NCBI GenBank assembly: GCA_905234685.1
Contig: CAJOIR010000018.1
Location: forward strand, 1 to 44,301
DNA: 44,301 nucleotides
Origin: Paludibacteraceae bacterium
GTDB taxonomy: Bacteria; Bacteroidota; Bacteroidia; Bacteroidales; Paludibacteraceae
Direction: 5' to 3'
The notes below the pieces were generated by a model. That model was not told the DNA's origin, searched no databases, and saw only the letters and a program-made list of their open reading frames with translations. Of this stretch, positions 6,684 through 15,406 are shown piece by piece; positions within the stretch are counted from its first letter, which is position 1, and the number at the start of each line of letters is the position of its first letter. A program made the translations under genes and the position numbers.

Positions 6684-9098
6684 TTACATATTGAACAAGT
6701 CATCCTCCACAACACCAGTCGTGATGTTGATTTTCATTATCTTATCCGTATCTCCGATTGTTAATGTAATCATCTTCACATTTGCATCCAGTACCATATC
6801 TTCAGTCTCGAAGAGATCACCGGATACGTTATGAACCGAATACCTTGTATTGTTATACGTCACATACGGCATATCCGTTGTCGGGATATTCTTAATCGTA
6901 AACATAATCCGCGGTGAGGTTGCCTTGATGTCCGGAGATACAATCTCAGCCGACCAATTGGTTGCAACTGGACAACTGGAGATGATAAATATCGGCACCA
7001 GCACTTCTTCAGGTGTACAACCACCATGTATTCCTTGTCCTGCCGGAACCTTAGCGCACAACGATTCGTGCTTTAGTGCGCACAACGTCTTCTTGTCTTC
7101 CAACCGATAATAACTATTATCAGCCACATCCGACTCCGTCTTGCGCACTGCTATTCGTCCATGATGGTCACTCTCCACTCCGGCCATATTCTTGCCTTGA
7201 ACCAACTGCGACAGATAGGTTAATCCATGGTCAGATATAATAGCAATCTTCTTGCCTATGTACAATTGCAGAATTTCTTCAATACTCTTGCGCACCAAAG
7301 CTATCTCCTTATTAATCGTGAAGGGACTGATATTGTCATTGCGGTGAGCCAGACCATCCAAGTCTCCACTCTTTTCTAATGGCAATTTCGGTCTCAATCG
7401 CTGCAAATCTACCTTGTTTATTTCCGTTTTTGTCGGTAACAAAGCACGAGCTACCATAATCTCATTCAGATAAATCTGCTGCTCTTTCTTCTCTGCGATT
7501 ATCTCCTTCACCAAGGGAATCCAATCTATTCCGAGACCATCAATCCAGTAGAACACCTCAATATCTTTGCGGCTCTTGAGTAATGTATACGTAGACTTGA
7601 ACTCATTATACCATTTCTCAAAATGCGCCTCGTTCGCGTTGCATACATTGATACGTTCACTAATCTCCGTCGTGTACTTATTAGCAATCTTGGCTTCCTT
7701 ATAGCACTTAAAGTAATCTTCCATCCAGCCGGAAACGCCAACCGATATACCAACATCATCCTTTAAATAATCGTACAGATCGGGATAGAACGACTGAATA
7801 CTTTCCAATCCTATTAGTTTCTGTCCTAACCAACTTATAGCAATCTCTTTCTCTTTTGCCGAAACACCGGTGAAATAGCGCATGGCTTCACTGTAGCCCA
7901 CCTTCTCCGGCAGACTCTGCAATGCCTTTGCTAACATGTTCTCTGCTGCCTCAGACAACAGCACATGTTGTGAAGCTGCGTAATGTAAGCAGTCGTAACG
8001 GACCTTGATATCAACCTCTTCCTCCGGCATAGCGCAAGCCATATTCTCGATGAACTCCGTTGTACCGTAATTAGTGGTTTCTTGAAGAATTCGACAGATA
8101 TATTTATTGCAATTATCAAGACTTGCATAGTATCGTGCCAGCAACCAACGCTCAAATATTGCGGGATGACTGAACCACAGACGAATGAAATCTTTGTATG
8201 TTGAAATCTCATCTATACTCAACTGCGCACGAACGAACTTGGTAAAGCTGAAACTCTCACTCATATCAATACGCTCCGCCAGTAATTCCCAGTTGTTCCC
8301 GTCGCTAATTTGCGGCTGAACACCACCAAACGAAAGACCTAATCCATGAGCCAAAAACTCATACGCATTATGGCATACTTCATAATTGAAGGCATTATCC
8401 GGCTGTGCATAAACGGCATTCGCAAAGATAGAATTCGATTTACAAATGATTTGTGGAGTGATTTGGCAACGAGTATCCTTCCAAATATTCAGCCATTCAC
8501 GGATGTTATTGATGATGGTATAATTCTTCTCCAAACCCTTTACTCCGTAATCCTTATTGGCTGTCAAAATAAGTTTGTACGTTAAATCTTTGTTTTCGGA
8601 CAATACCCGCCAAATGTTCGTCTGACTATCATTGGTAAATGTCTCCATCTTACCCTCAAGTCCGACAATCGGGATATACACGCGCTGATGATGTTCAACA
8701 GCTTCCGGATTAGCTTGAATAGCCTTCACCGTTTGCAATAAAGCATCAAAGGTTTTCTTTTGATCATTGTTGTAGAAGCGTGCCAACTCCGAAAATGGAG
8801 CAATCACACAATCATTCGGACTCTTCTTGCGTATGTGCTCGCAGATACGTTCGCCCAACTCGACGTACGTCAGCATGATGTCTGGATAATTGCTGTCTAT
8901 CCATCTATCAACACTCTCAACGTGTGCACCACAATCCGCTTGTAGAAACTCTACAAACTCATAGCACTCACTGAAATTATCGAACAATATAAAGCGAATG
9001 GGATAACGGTCAAGCGTAGAGGCTCCTATTCCTTTAGCCAGCTTATCTTCATGCACCCATTGCTTTAGGTCGTTAATGTCACGAAAAGACTTATACAT
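6684..9098 (-). CDS. pglZ: PglZ, BREX alkaline-phosphatase-superfamily protein
   Basis: 804 aa. The C-terminal PglZ domain shows the alkaline-phosphatase-fold metal site IAIISDHGLTYL near residues 615-628 and the closing motif GIHGGCTPEEVLVP near 687-700. The N-terminal 600 residues are alpha-rich, with no other known domain recognised. PglZ is the hallmark protein of all BREX types; its substrate is unclear, although a metal-dependent nuclease/phosphodiesterase activity is reported for the family. The start overlaps the brxC stop by eight bases, indicating coupled expression. Confidence 0.93.
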   Translation of the reverse strand: MYKSFRDINDLKQWVHEDKLAKGIGASTLDRYPIRFILFDNFSECYEFVEFLQADCGAHVESVDRWIDSNYPDIMLTYVELGERICEHIRKKSPNDCVIAPFSELARFYNNDQKKTFDALLQTVKAIQANPEAVEHHQRVYIPIVGLEGKMETFTNDSQTNIWRVLSENKDLTYKLILTANKDYGVKGLEKNYTIINNIREWLNIWKDTRCQITPQIICKSNSIFANAVYAQPDNAFNYEVCHNAYEFLAHGLGLSFGGVQPQISDGNNWELLAERIDMSESFSFTKFVRAQLSIDEISTYKDFIRLWFSHPAIFERWLLARYYASLDNCNKYICRILQETTNYGTTEFIENMACAMPEEEVDIKVRYDCLHYAASQHVLLSEAAENMLAKALQSLPEKVGYSEAMRYFTGVSAKEKEIAISWLGQKLIGLESIQSFYPDLYDYLKDDVGISVGVSGWMEDYFKCYKEAKIANKYTTEISERINVCNANEAHFEKWYNEFKSTYTLLKSRKDIEVFYWIDGLGIDWIPLVKEIIAEKKEQQIYLNEIMVARALLPTKTEINKVDLQRLRPKLPLEKSGDLDGLAHRNDNISPFTINKEIALVRKSIEEILQLYIGKKIAIISDHGLTYLSQLVQGKNMAGVESDHHGRIAVRKTESDVADNSYYRLEDKKTLCALKHESLCAKVPAGQGIHGGCTPEEVLVPIFIISSCPVATNWSAEIVSPDIKATSPRIMFTIKNIPTTDMPYVTYNNTRYSVHNVSGDLFETEDMVLDANVKMITLTIGDTDKIMKINITTGVVEDDLFNM

Positions 9099-12000
9099 AC
9101 TTCAAAAGGATATCAATTATATAGCCATCTTCGGTATTAATCAGATTCTCCAAAGCTTGCTTCAAGTTAGGATTATCTGTAATCTTATCCAAAGCTTTTG
9201 CTCGTTTTTGTTTCAGCAAATCAGGAGAAACAGGTTTCCATGTTGATCCACCTTGACTTCCACCTTGCCATGGAGTATGCCCACCTTGACCAATTCCTTG
9301 ATAATCGTCGCCATCTGTAGTCTCTATGATCTGCAAGGACATACGCCAATCCTTCAGTTTATCTTTAACCTCTTCTTCAGTCCAACTACCAACCTCACTT
9401 TGCAGATGACCATGAAGATAGGCAATGGCATCTTCCAATTCCTCATCCTTGATATTGACAATCTCAATACTCTTTAAATAAGCCACAAAGCCCTTGCGGA
9501 AATTATCCTCTTGCGGAAGAAGTAAGTTTCCAAAGTCTGTCTTCAGCATGTCATACCCATTCATCGTTGCATCCAACAAACTCGGATTCTTCATGCTCTC
9601 TGAGTCAGTAATGACACGCACAAGATTCTCAATAAACTCCTTCATGACATCGCTGCAATCATCTACATATTTCAGCGACCACAACGGATAACCTTTTTCC
9701 TTACAGTAATCATTCTGTACTGCCCAACGAGCATCTTTCAAACTACTGATATCCGAATAGCCTTTGAGTTTATTAAGATTGAACATCTTAATTAAACTCT
9801 TGCATACACGTCCGGCTTCCTTGCTCTCAAACATAAAGTTGAGTTTGTTGCTTGACTTGCCGCTCTCCCATGCTTTGAACAACTCTACCACATCATCCAC
9901 TAAGTGCTGTGCCGTACGTTGTTTTCCATTCGTATCAAAGATAACATTACTATACTTACGCATGGCGAAAGCAACCATCGCCATTGGTGCATAGCTTTGG
10001 AATAGACCAAACGGAGCCTCTGTCAAACCAATCAACTTATCACCAAGATTGAAACTTTGATTGCGGCTTGTATGTTTTCCGCTTAACCACTCGTCCACAT
10101 AGTCGCAAACTAACTTCAAAGGATGATTTGGATTGATACCCTCTTTCCATTCAAGATTCTCGTCAACACTATCTTGCAACAAATAATCAACATGTTTTGC
10201 TTGCCCACCGCCACATCTGTCAATGATATCTTGCTTTGTATCGTAACCCAGGATTGCATCTACCGTTGCACGAACAGATGCTTTCTTCCAATAGGTCACA
10301 CTACTCTTTGAACGAATGATTTCCAAACCTTCCGGACCACTGGTAAAGATGCTTGGTGCAATAATCGTGTTGATTGTACTGGTCATTTTACTTCCCACAA
10401 CAGGCGTATCTTCTCCACGCAGATAGAAAGTAGCATTCGTACCACGCATCTTAGCGATCCAAGCTTTAACCATTTCATTGGCTTGCTCGGTATATGTCTG
10501 GTGTTGTTGTGGCAGACCATGACTCTGGGCACATTGAGCATTTGCTTGATACTCAATGAAACGTTCATATTCCTTGTCGCCAAATGGAGCCTCCATTACC
10601 ACAAAAGCGATGTTGGGGTATCTCTCATCTTTGCAATTGCGCTCTGCAATATCCTTCAACTGGAGAATCTCTTGTACGTTTCGTCCCACTAGAATTGCCA
10701 AGAACGTCTCATAAGGCTGTGCCTTCTTCTTTGCAGCATCTATACGATTCATCAGTGCAAACTCATTGCCTTGCAGACTGAAGAACGCAAAGTTCAATGG
10801 ACGAGCAACCTGTGAGAAGTTGTGTGTAAAGATATTGCGTGCAGTATCTGAGAAATTGATTACCTGATCTGTGTAGAGGAACGACGAGCCTTTCAACTGC
10901 TCCTTAATCTTCTGAATCTCATCGCCTGGCAGTGCAGTAAATAAGATGGAGAAGTTGCCATTCGGCTGACGCTGAATAATACTCTTGTCATTGAAGAAGT
11001 CCAAAATCTCCTGAAGATTCTCCTCTACCGGTGTTCCGATAAACAAGTTTTGAATATTCTCTAAACTTGGAGTTACCAAGTCGCTATTGGCGATATTATT
11101 AAGTGCATTCAACAACAATATACCCTTGAACACCTTCAAATATGCCTCGCCTTGGCTTTCAACTGCTAAATGGTGAGAATTATATCGCTCGGTAACAGCA
11201 CCAAATCGGGTTGCATTCTCCTCAAAGTAACTATGTACATAGTCCCAAAGATAGTCTGCGGTAATGGTCTGCTCCTGCTGATACATTTCCTCATTATCGA
11301 AGAAATCACGAACGGAATCACCAGCCAAGAAATCAAATACACTACGGCTACTTGAACCGGCTTCACGTGCAAAATAGGTTGCCAAATTGGCTGTGCCCGG
11401 ATGTAACGGGAATAGGTTCTTGATATTATCTTGTGTCTCGGAAATATCAGCACTCGCAGTCGAGAACATATCTAACAACTCCGGATGCAGGTCGAAGAAT
11501 CGTTCTTGACGCTTCAAATACAAGGTATAGTTGATAATTTTGAATTTCTTTGACATGATCTTGAACGCACTCACCGACTCCATGTTATAAATGAAGTAGT
11601 GGTAGCGTCCCTTAGTTTTTTCGCGCTCCTCTTCACGCAAGGTTAAGAGCGCGGACGGGTGAGATATAAGCAGGAAATAGGAATCGTTATCCATATTCAT
11701 CATTGCTTCTGCAATCTCTTGCAATTGCACCAGCAAACGCGTTCCCATATTACTGGTCATTATTTCCGTGAACTCATCCCAGATAATCAGTAAACCATTA
11801 TAATCCGTCTTTTCGCGCAATGCGGCTTGCACTTCAAAGATCCATTGTTGCAGATTGTTGTTTTTTAAACGGATTTCATATTGTCCATCGCGCAATGCTT
11901 GGCGAACACAATCCAAGATATCAACATCCGCGGCCTCTAAACGTTGTTTCAACTTGGCAATATCCGGAGTTTTGCTCGCTAATGCAGCATTTTGAGCAAT

Positions 12001-12522
12001 AAGGTTCTCCCAGAATTGAGGCTGCGATTCAATATGCTGTACGTAGATATCAAAGTCCGTCTGGACAACAATGTCTAAATCGGCTTTTGCTAAAGCACGT
12101 TTAATCTCACGTTGTATCTGCAACGACAAGTCTTCCTCATGCGAGATGTACTGCTGACCGTACAAGTTAACAGGGAACAATCGCTTCTGCTCACGCAAGG
12201 TAAAGATAGATTCGCGCAGAGTATCGTATTTCTCTTTGCGATACTCATCCTCCACATAGTCTTTTATTTCTTCTACTGGATCGCATAGCAAGTGCTGAAT
12301 AACTGCACCAGCATGTGATTTACCGGAACCATATGTACCGGCAATCCAAATAGATTTGTGAGTATCAGCGTCATTCTGTCGAACAGCACTGATAACTTTC
12401 TTTAGCAAATCATTAAATTGATCGTTAGCAATGAACGTCTTCCATTCACCACTACTCTCCTCTTTAATGTTGTAGGCAGGGCGCATCTGCCTTAGTGTCA
12501 CGATGGAACTATAAGATGACAT
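9091..12522 (-). CDS. brxC: BrxC, large P-loop ATPase of BREX
   Basis: 1,143 aa. Walker A AGTYGSGKSHAG at residues 61-72 (GSGKS intact) and Walker B LLIIWDEF at 244-251, within an N-terminal AAA/ORC-like ATPase domain. The motif FIANDQFNDLLKKVI precedes Walker A. The central and C-terminal regions are long and alpha-rich, with a Gly/Gln-rich patch (DDYQGIGQGGHTPWQGGSQGG) near the C terminus. BrxC/PglY proteins are the second hallmark of BREX and are thought to bind DNA and energise the complex. The start lies 23 bp after brxP. Confidence 0.93.
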   Translation of the reverse strand: MSSYSSIVTLRQMRPAYNIKEESSGEWKTFIANDQFNDLLKKVISAVRQNDADTHKSIWIAGTYGSGKSHAGAVIQHLLCDPVEEIKDYVEDEYRKEKYDTLRESIFTLREQKRLFPVNLYGQQYISHEEDLSLQIQREIKRALAKADLDIVVQTDFDIYVQHIESQPQFWENLIAQNAALASKTPDIAKLKQRLEAADVDILDCVRQALRDGQYEIRLKNNNLQQWIFEVQAALREKTDYNGLLIIWDEFTEIMTSNMGTRLLVQLQEIAEAMMNMDNDSYFLLISHPSALLTLREEEREKTKGRYHYFIYNMESVSAFKIMSKKFKIINYTLYLKRQERFFDLHPELLDMFSTASADISETQDNIKNLFPLHPGTANLATYFAREAGSSSRSVFDFLAGDSVRDFFDNEEMYQQEQTITADYLWDYVHSYFEENATRFGAVTERYNSHHLAVESQGEAYLKVFKGILLLNALNNIANSDLVTPSLENIQNLFIGTPVEENLQEILDFFNDKSIIQRQPNGNFSILFTALPGDEIQKIKEQLKGSSFLYTDQVINFSDTARNIFTHNFSQVARPLNFAFFSLQGNEFALMNRIDAAKKKAQPYETFLAILVGRNVQEILQLKDIAERNCKDERYPNIAFVVMEAPFGDKEYERFIEYQANAQCAQSHGLPQQHQTYTEQANEMVKAWIAKMRGTNATFYLRGEDTPVVGSKMTSTINTIIAPSIFTSGPEGLEIIRSKSSVTYWKKASVRATVDAILGYDTKQDIIDRCGGGQAKHVDYLLQDSVDENLEWKEGINPNHPLKLVCDYVDEWLSGKHTSRNQSFNLGDKLIGLTEAPFGLFQSYAPMAMVAFAMRKYSNVIFDTNGKQRTAQHLVDDVVELFKAWESGKSSNKLNFMFESKEAGRVCKSLIKMFNLNKLKGYSDISSLKDARWAVQNDYCKEKGYPLWSLKYVDDCSDVMKEFIENLVRVITDSESMKNPSLLDATMNGYDMLKTDFGNLLLPQEDNFRKGFVAYLKSIEIVNIKDEELEDAIAYLHGHLQSEVGSWTEEEVKDKLKDWRMSLQIIETTDGDDYQGIGQGGHTPWQGGSQGGSTWKPVSPDLLKQKRAKALDKITDNPNLKQALENLINTEDGYIIDILLKYV

Positions 12523-12545
12523 ATAGTATAATTGTGTTTTCTATT

Positions 12546-15068
12546 TTACAATGCAAGTTGTTGCAGACAAGACAATGCTGTAAGACCGTCTTTTAAGGTG
12601 ATACTATCCAATCCCATATTCAATTCTGCAATCAGCACACGTTTGTCGTCACTATTCAACGAACGTAACAACTGCTCAAAAGCCGGTTTGGTAAGACCAA
12701 ATTCTCTATATGCACCAATTGTATTGTCTGGAGCATACAAATCGGATATACGCAATGAACGTACACCTTTCTGCTCTGCATACCTAAACAACGAATAAGC
12801 CAATGCCTCACGCTCAACAGTATCAAATCCTTTTTTCAGAATTTGTGTTTTGTTGATACTCTTGAACAAACCGAACTCTCCTAACGGACTCTCTTTCATC
12901 GTACGTGAAAAAGCGTATACAACGTTGTGAACAGTCGTCTTAGTGTTGTCGCTATAATCATTCAGCACCAATTCTTCCATATCTTGCTGCGTGAAATAAC
13001 GTCCCCATTCGATACCGGAATTATACCACATAGCAATCGGAGAGTTATACGACAAGTTAATCCAAATGATTTGCCATACCAAATCAGGATTATCCATGTA
13101 GATTTCAGCAAGTGTCTTGCCCAGTTCTGTCAATTCTTTCGTCTTAGTGTCAGCAATAATCTCCGCTTGTTGTAACCACTTAGCGAAACTTGGCATTTGC
13201 TCTTTTTCATTCAAGCCTGCCAGATTCTCTTCGAAAAATAATTCTGGGTCTGAGAAGAAAATGTCAACCCATCCTTCGTTCATACCGAAGTTGTTGTATC
13301 CTGTTAATTTCATCTTGTGATTTTTTTGATTTCCTGTAATAGCTAATGATGCGGCTGAAATGCAACCATAATCATGGAAGAGTAAGCATTTTCCGCAATT
13401 GATACACTTGGTTGAGTCAATATAAGCATTATGTGGCTCAATATGCAGTGCTCCTGTCGGGCATTCCACCTCGCACACCTCGCAATGTATGCAATAAGAG
13501 GCTTTGTAGAACACTCGCTTTAACAATCCTTGCAATGTCGGCTCTGTTGCCGTATTGTAGAAAACAATCTCCAATTGGGAATCCTCAAGTGGCTTTATGG
13601 AGAATTGGAATATCTTCTTCTGATACATCAATTCTCCGGTTCTCAATCCATTCTCGCCGTTGTGTACCGTATATTTTCCTACGGCTCTCAGCCAAGTCAA
13701 CAATTCTTCTTGTGGCTGTGTGGAGATCATCTTTAAATTGGGATTCGTCGCCTCTATGCGCAACGAAGACGGAAAAGACATACCACGGCCACCGGCTCTG
13801 CGTTTCCAGTTGCCTGCCTTGATATACTCATCCACATCTTTTATGCCGGATTTTTGAGTAATCGCTTCTATACGACTAATAAATGGTTCCAGATTTTCAG
13901 AGTAACGCTGCCTGGACACCATATCATTCCATTCTGACGAGAAAGGACATATCAAACAACCGACACGGGTCATGCCATTTCGGTATGCCTCATTGATTAT
14001 AAGTTTATGGCGCCATAGATACAAGAAGATCTCAACCGAAGACCAGTTCAAAATTGGACTGGCATTGATAACCGTATCATGCTTAACACCCTTGCCGATT
14101 CGGCTATATGTAGAACGTTTGGTACTTTCCTCTGCTCGAACACCATCAAACGTCAAGACTCGCGCTTGTTTGTTGTCCTCTTTCTTCAACATTCGATACA
14201 ATGGAGCTGTCTTCATAACAGAACAGCACCAACGATGAGTATCGCTAGGAGTACCAATCTTATCCCAATAACTTAACACTGGTGCATGATTTCGAGCTAT
14301 GGAGAACTTCAAATCAGGGAACTGTGCCTTATAGTGTTTTTGAATCTTCTTGTATAATTCCAACGATGGCGGTAATTCGTATCCGGTATCACTATAAATC
14401 ACCTCAAACTCTGTGCTTGGAATTGCTCGTGTGCAGAGATCAAGTACAACCTGGCTGTCCTTACCGCCGGAGAATGAGGCAAGGAACGTATCAATCTTTG
14501 TAGTCTGATAAATCTTCTTTCCTTGCTCTTCCGCCTTATCCAATGGCATGATGTCAAACGAATCGCAATCCTCACGCACAATCGCCATCTTCTGTTTACT
14601 CTGAGCCTCCAACCGTTTGGCTAATGCTTCAAAGTCCACTTGATTCGCCTTCACACGCTCGACGCTCTTGCGTGCGCGTGCATATTGCACATACACCTCA
14701 CGGATGAACTCAATTGCCTCACTTTCTAGCAAGAACATGAATTCCTTCGTGCGCTCCAGCATTTTCTTCACATTAACCGGCTTAAGGCTCAATTTCTCCA
14801 TTCCCGGCTGTAACACAACTGTCGCCGGTTCATATACATTTGCTCCTTTTGCTTCAAGCACCAATTCCCCATTGTACCAATACTGCTTATTGATAGCCCA
14901 AAGCAATGGTTCGTCGCAATGAGGATATGTCCACCCCATCTCATTCAACTTGAGCAAATCCAATTCTTCCCAAAAGACCGGACGAGGAGATGTTCCAAGC
15001 GTGCCCTCCTCGATTCTCGAAGATAGTTTGATACCTCCTGTTTCCTTATCCCACTGTATCTTGAACAT
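12546..15068 (-). CDS. brxP: BrxP, PAPS-reductase-like PP-loop/Fe-S protein of BREX type 4
   Basis: 840 aa. A PAPS-reductase/DndC-like PP-loop domain starts with SFSGGKDSQVVLDL (SGGKDS 200-205), followed by VIYSDTGYELPPSLELY, RWCCSVMKTAPL (280-291) and GVRAEES. CLIC at 371-374 is a further metal-type Cys pair. A two-cluster ferredoxin domain follows at about 526-570 (CIHCEVCEVECP and CINCGKC). An N-terminal region of about 190 residues and a C-terminal helical domain have no recognised family. Known for BREX type 4: this protein replaces the PglX methyltransferase of other types. It is the first gene of the operon. Confidence 0.92.
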   Translation of the reverse strand: MFKIQWDKETGGIKLSSRIEEGTLGTSPRPVFWEELDLLKLNEMGWTYPHCDEPLLWAINKQYWYNGELVLEAKGANVYEPATVVLQPGMEKLSLKPVNVKKMLERTKEFMFLLESEAIEFIREVYVQYARARKSVERVKANQVDFEALAKRLEAQSKQKMAIVREDCDSFDIMPLDKAEEQGKKIYQTTKIDTFLASFSGGKDSQVVLDLCTRAIPSTEFEVIYSDTGYELPPSLELYKKIQKHYKAQFPDLKFSIARNHAPVLSYWDKIGTPSDTHRWCCSVMKTAPLYRMLKKEDNKQARVLTFDGVRAEESTKRSTYSRIGKGVKHDTVINASPILNWSSVEIFLYLWRHKLIINEAYRNGMTRVGCLICPFSSEWNDMVSRQRYSENLEPFISRIEAITQKSGIKDVDEYIKAGNWKRRAGGRGMSFPSSLRIEATNPNLKMISTQPQEELLTWLRAVGKYTVHNGENGLRTGELMYQKKIFQFSIKPLEDSQLEIVFYNTATEPTLQGLLKRVFYKASYCIHCEVCEVECPTGALHIEPHNAYIDSTKCINCGKCLLFHDYGCISAASLAITGNQKNHKMKLTGYNNFGMNEGWVDIFFSDPELFFEENLAGLNEKEQMPSFAKWLQQAEIIADTKTKELTELGKTLAEIYMDNPDLVWQIIWINLSYNSPIAMWYNSGIEWGRYFTQQDMEELVLNDYSDNTKTTVHNVVYAFSRTMKESPLGEFGLFKSINKTQILKKGFDTVEREALAYSLFRYAEQKGVRSLRISDLYAPDNTIGAYREFGLTKPAFEQLLRSLNSDDKRVLIAELNMGLDSITLKDGLTALSCLQQLAL

Positions 15069-15406
15069 ATTTCAATTATTATCAGGTTTGCATACACAAA
15101 AAGCGTGGAATCTAACGTTTGTCAGTTCCACTCATTGAGGCCTTCGCATTGCCTGTTTATATTAGAACCAACAACACGAGACCCACGCCGATATATAGAC
15201 ACACCTATCACCCATAGCAATAGGCAGTATATTCTATATACCAGATGAGCGTCGATTGTTGCGTCGTCTGAATATAAACCTTGAAAGTTGCGAAGTTCCA
15301 ATGAGCCAGAACGAAGCGTCAATAAACGCCTTTTATGTAACTGCTTTTTAACGTTGCCAGCCTCAACGGTATATTGAGGTGTCGCAAATTTTGCGACGAC
15401 CTAAAT
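15069..15406. other. 338-bp intergenic stretch upstream of brxP, possibly a structured RNA or leader
   Basis: Contains the 5' region of the BREX operon and the 3' end of the AlbA-type gene. A 66-codon ORF at 15,122-15,322 (-) has no recognisable domain and is doubted. Visible structure: gtggaa/ttccac arms at 15,105-15,110 and 15,125-15,130, and two adjacent perfect hairpins at 15,361-15,397. No TAnnTTTG box was found on the minus strand here, so the BREX promoter is not resolved; it may read through from the AlbA gene or use a non-consensus site. Confidence 0.5.
15361..15402. terminator. Two tandem hairpins just after the AlbA-type gene
   Basis: Hairpin 1: cctcaa (15,361-15,366) pairs with ttgagg (15,374-15,379), 7-nt loop. 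Hairpin 2: gtcgcaaa (15,381-15,388) pairs with tttgcgac (15,390-15,397) around a single T, and is extended by aggt/acct with a one-base bulge. There is no T-run on either side, so intrinsic termination is uncertain. An operator or RNA-stability role is equally possible. Confidence 0.55.

Noticed and set aside
15122..15322. 66-codon minus-strand ORF upstream of brxP
   Set aside because: No domain seen, and it lies in a region with RNA-like inverted repeats. Kept only as part of the non-coding entry; conservation could revive it.
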